DNA of 20,273 nucleotides, taken from positions 1 to 20,273 of the IMG/VR virus record IMGVR_UViG_3300045976_000020; one strand, written 5' to 3'. This document shows, piece after piece, positions 20,107 to 20,273 of this stretch; positions within the stretch are counted from its first letter, which is position 1; each line of letters starts with the position of its first letter. Made by a program: the position numbers and the translations under genes. The notes beneath the pieces were generated by a model that did no database searches, was not told where the DNA came from, and saw only the letters and a program-made list of their open reading frames with translations. This DNA is from a virus.

Positions 20107-20273
20107 AGCTCCTCCTTAGCTGCTTGTTCCCTCAAACGCTTGATATGAAACAGATAGAGCGATCGACGAGTATCGCCCTCCTCTTCAGGCGACATCGGAT
20201 CTTTCAAACGCAGAAACGCGATATCGTTTTCAACGTTCTGCCAAGCTCTTTGTCGGAGCGATTCGTGATCAGT
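20103..20273 (-). CDS. Partial gene, C-terminal 56 residues, unknown
   Basis: An open frame enters from the right edge and stops with TGA at 20103-20105. The visible part is charged and helical: TDHESLRQRAWQNVEND, IAFLRLKDPMSPEEEGD, then RRSLYLFHIKRLREQAAKEE. No motif is recognised. Its stop overlaps the start of the 27-residue membrane protein, placing it at the head of the same operon. The start lies outside the window. Confidence 0.6.
   Translation of the reverse strand, partial: TDHESLRQRAWQNVENDIAFLRLKDPMSPEEEGDTRRSLYLFHIKRLREQAAKEEL

Overview
The window looks like part of a tailed double-stranded DNA phage (siphovirus-like) or a closely related prophage. Every gene I can support lies on the minus strand, so transcription runs from high to low coordinates. 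Genes are packed with short overlaps (TGATG, ATGA, TAATG) and often start with GTG or TTG behind strong AGGAGG-type ribosome binding sites. The protein families (protease-capsid fusion, Ig-like C-terminal domains on capsid and tail tube, the HNH next to TerS, an HHGVKGMKWG-tagged protein) resemble large phages of Actinobacteria such as Streptomyces, with relatives in Firmicutes phages. The host assignment is inference only. I saw no tRNA, CRISPR array, transposase or integrase.

From the right edge leftwards, 20273-16509 holds many small genes. They include two tiny proteins with zinc-ligand-like Cys/His patterns, three small membrane proteins, four divergent members of one paralogous family, and a SLOG domain fused to a probable ssDNA-binding-like domain with an acidic tail. 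Region 16491-13513 is a DNA-transaction module: an SF2 helicase, a NUMOD4/HNH-type protein, a VRR-NUC nuclease and a RecB/Cas4-like nuclease. Next comes an 895-residue protein (13497-10810) carrying DFDGD, the catalytic signature of cellular multisubunit RNA polymerase beta', with a beta-like segment upstream. It is probably a YonO-like single-chain RNA polymerase.

A non-coding gap at 10187-10567 separates this module from the late genes. It holds a G-quadruplex motif, a nested inverted-repeat region and a cloverleaf-like element (17-bp closing stem, three abutting hairpins). A second gap, 14919-15300, holds another 17-bp-closed multi-hairpin element, a CRP-like palindrome and a likely terminator. 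Region 10186-1 is the packaging, lysis and structural module: TerS, HNH, endolysin, head-tail adaptor, HHG-tagged protein, TerL, portal, protease-capsid fusion, head closure, tail terminator, major tail protein, tail chaperone and the start of a second major tail protein.

The most promising candidates for an undescribed system are the putative single-chain RNA polymerase together with the structured elements beside it. The polymerase shares an N-terminal His-Gly...Trp-Gly tag with a head-module protein, which raises the possibility that it is carried in the virion.
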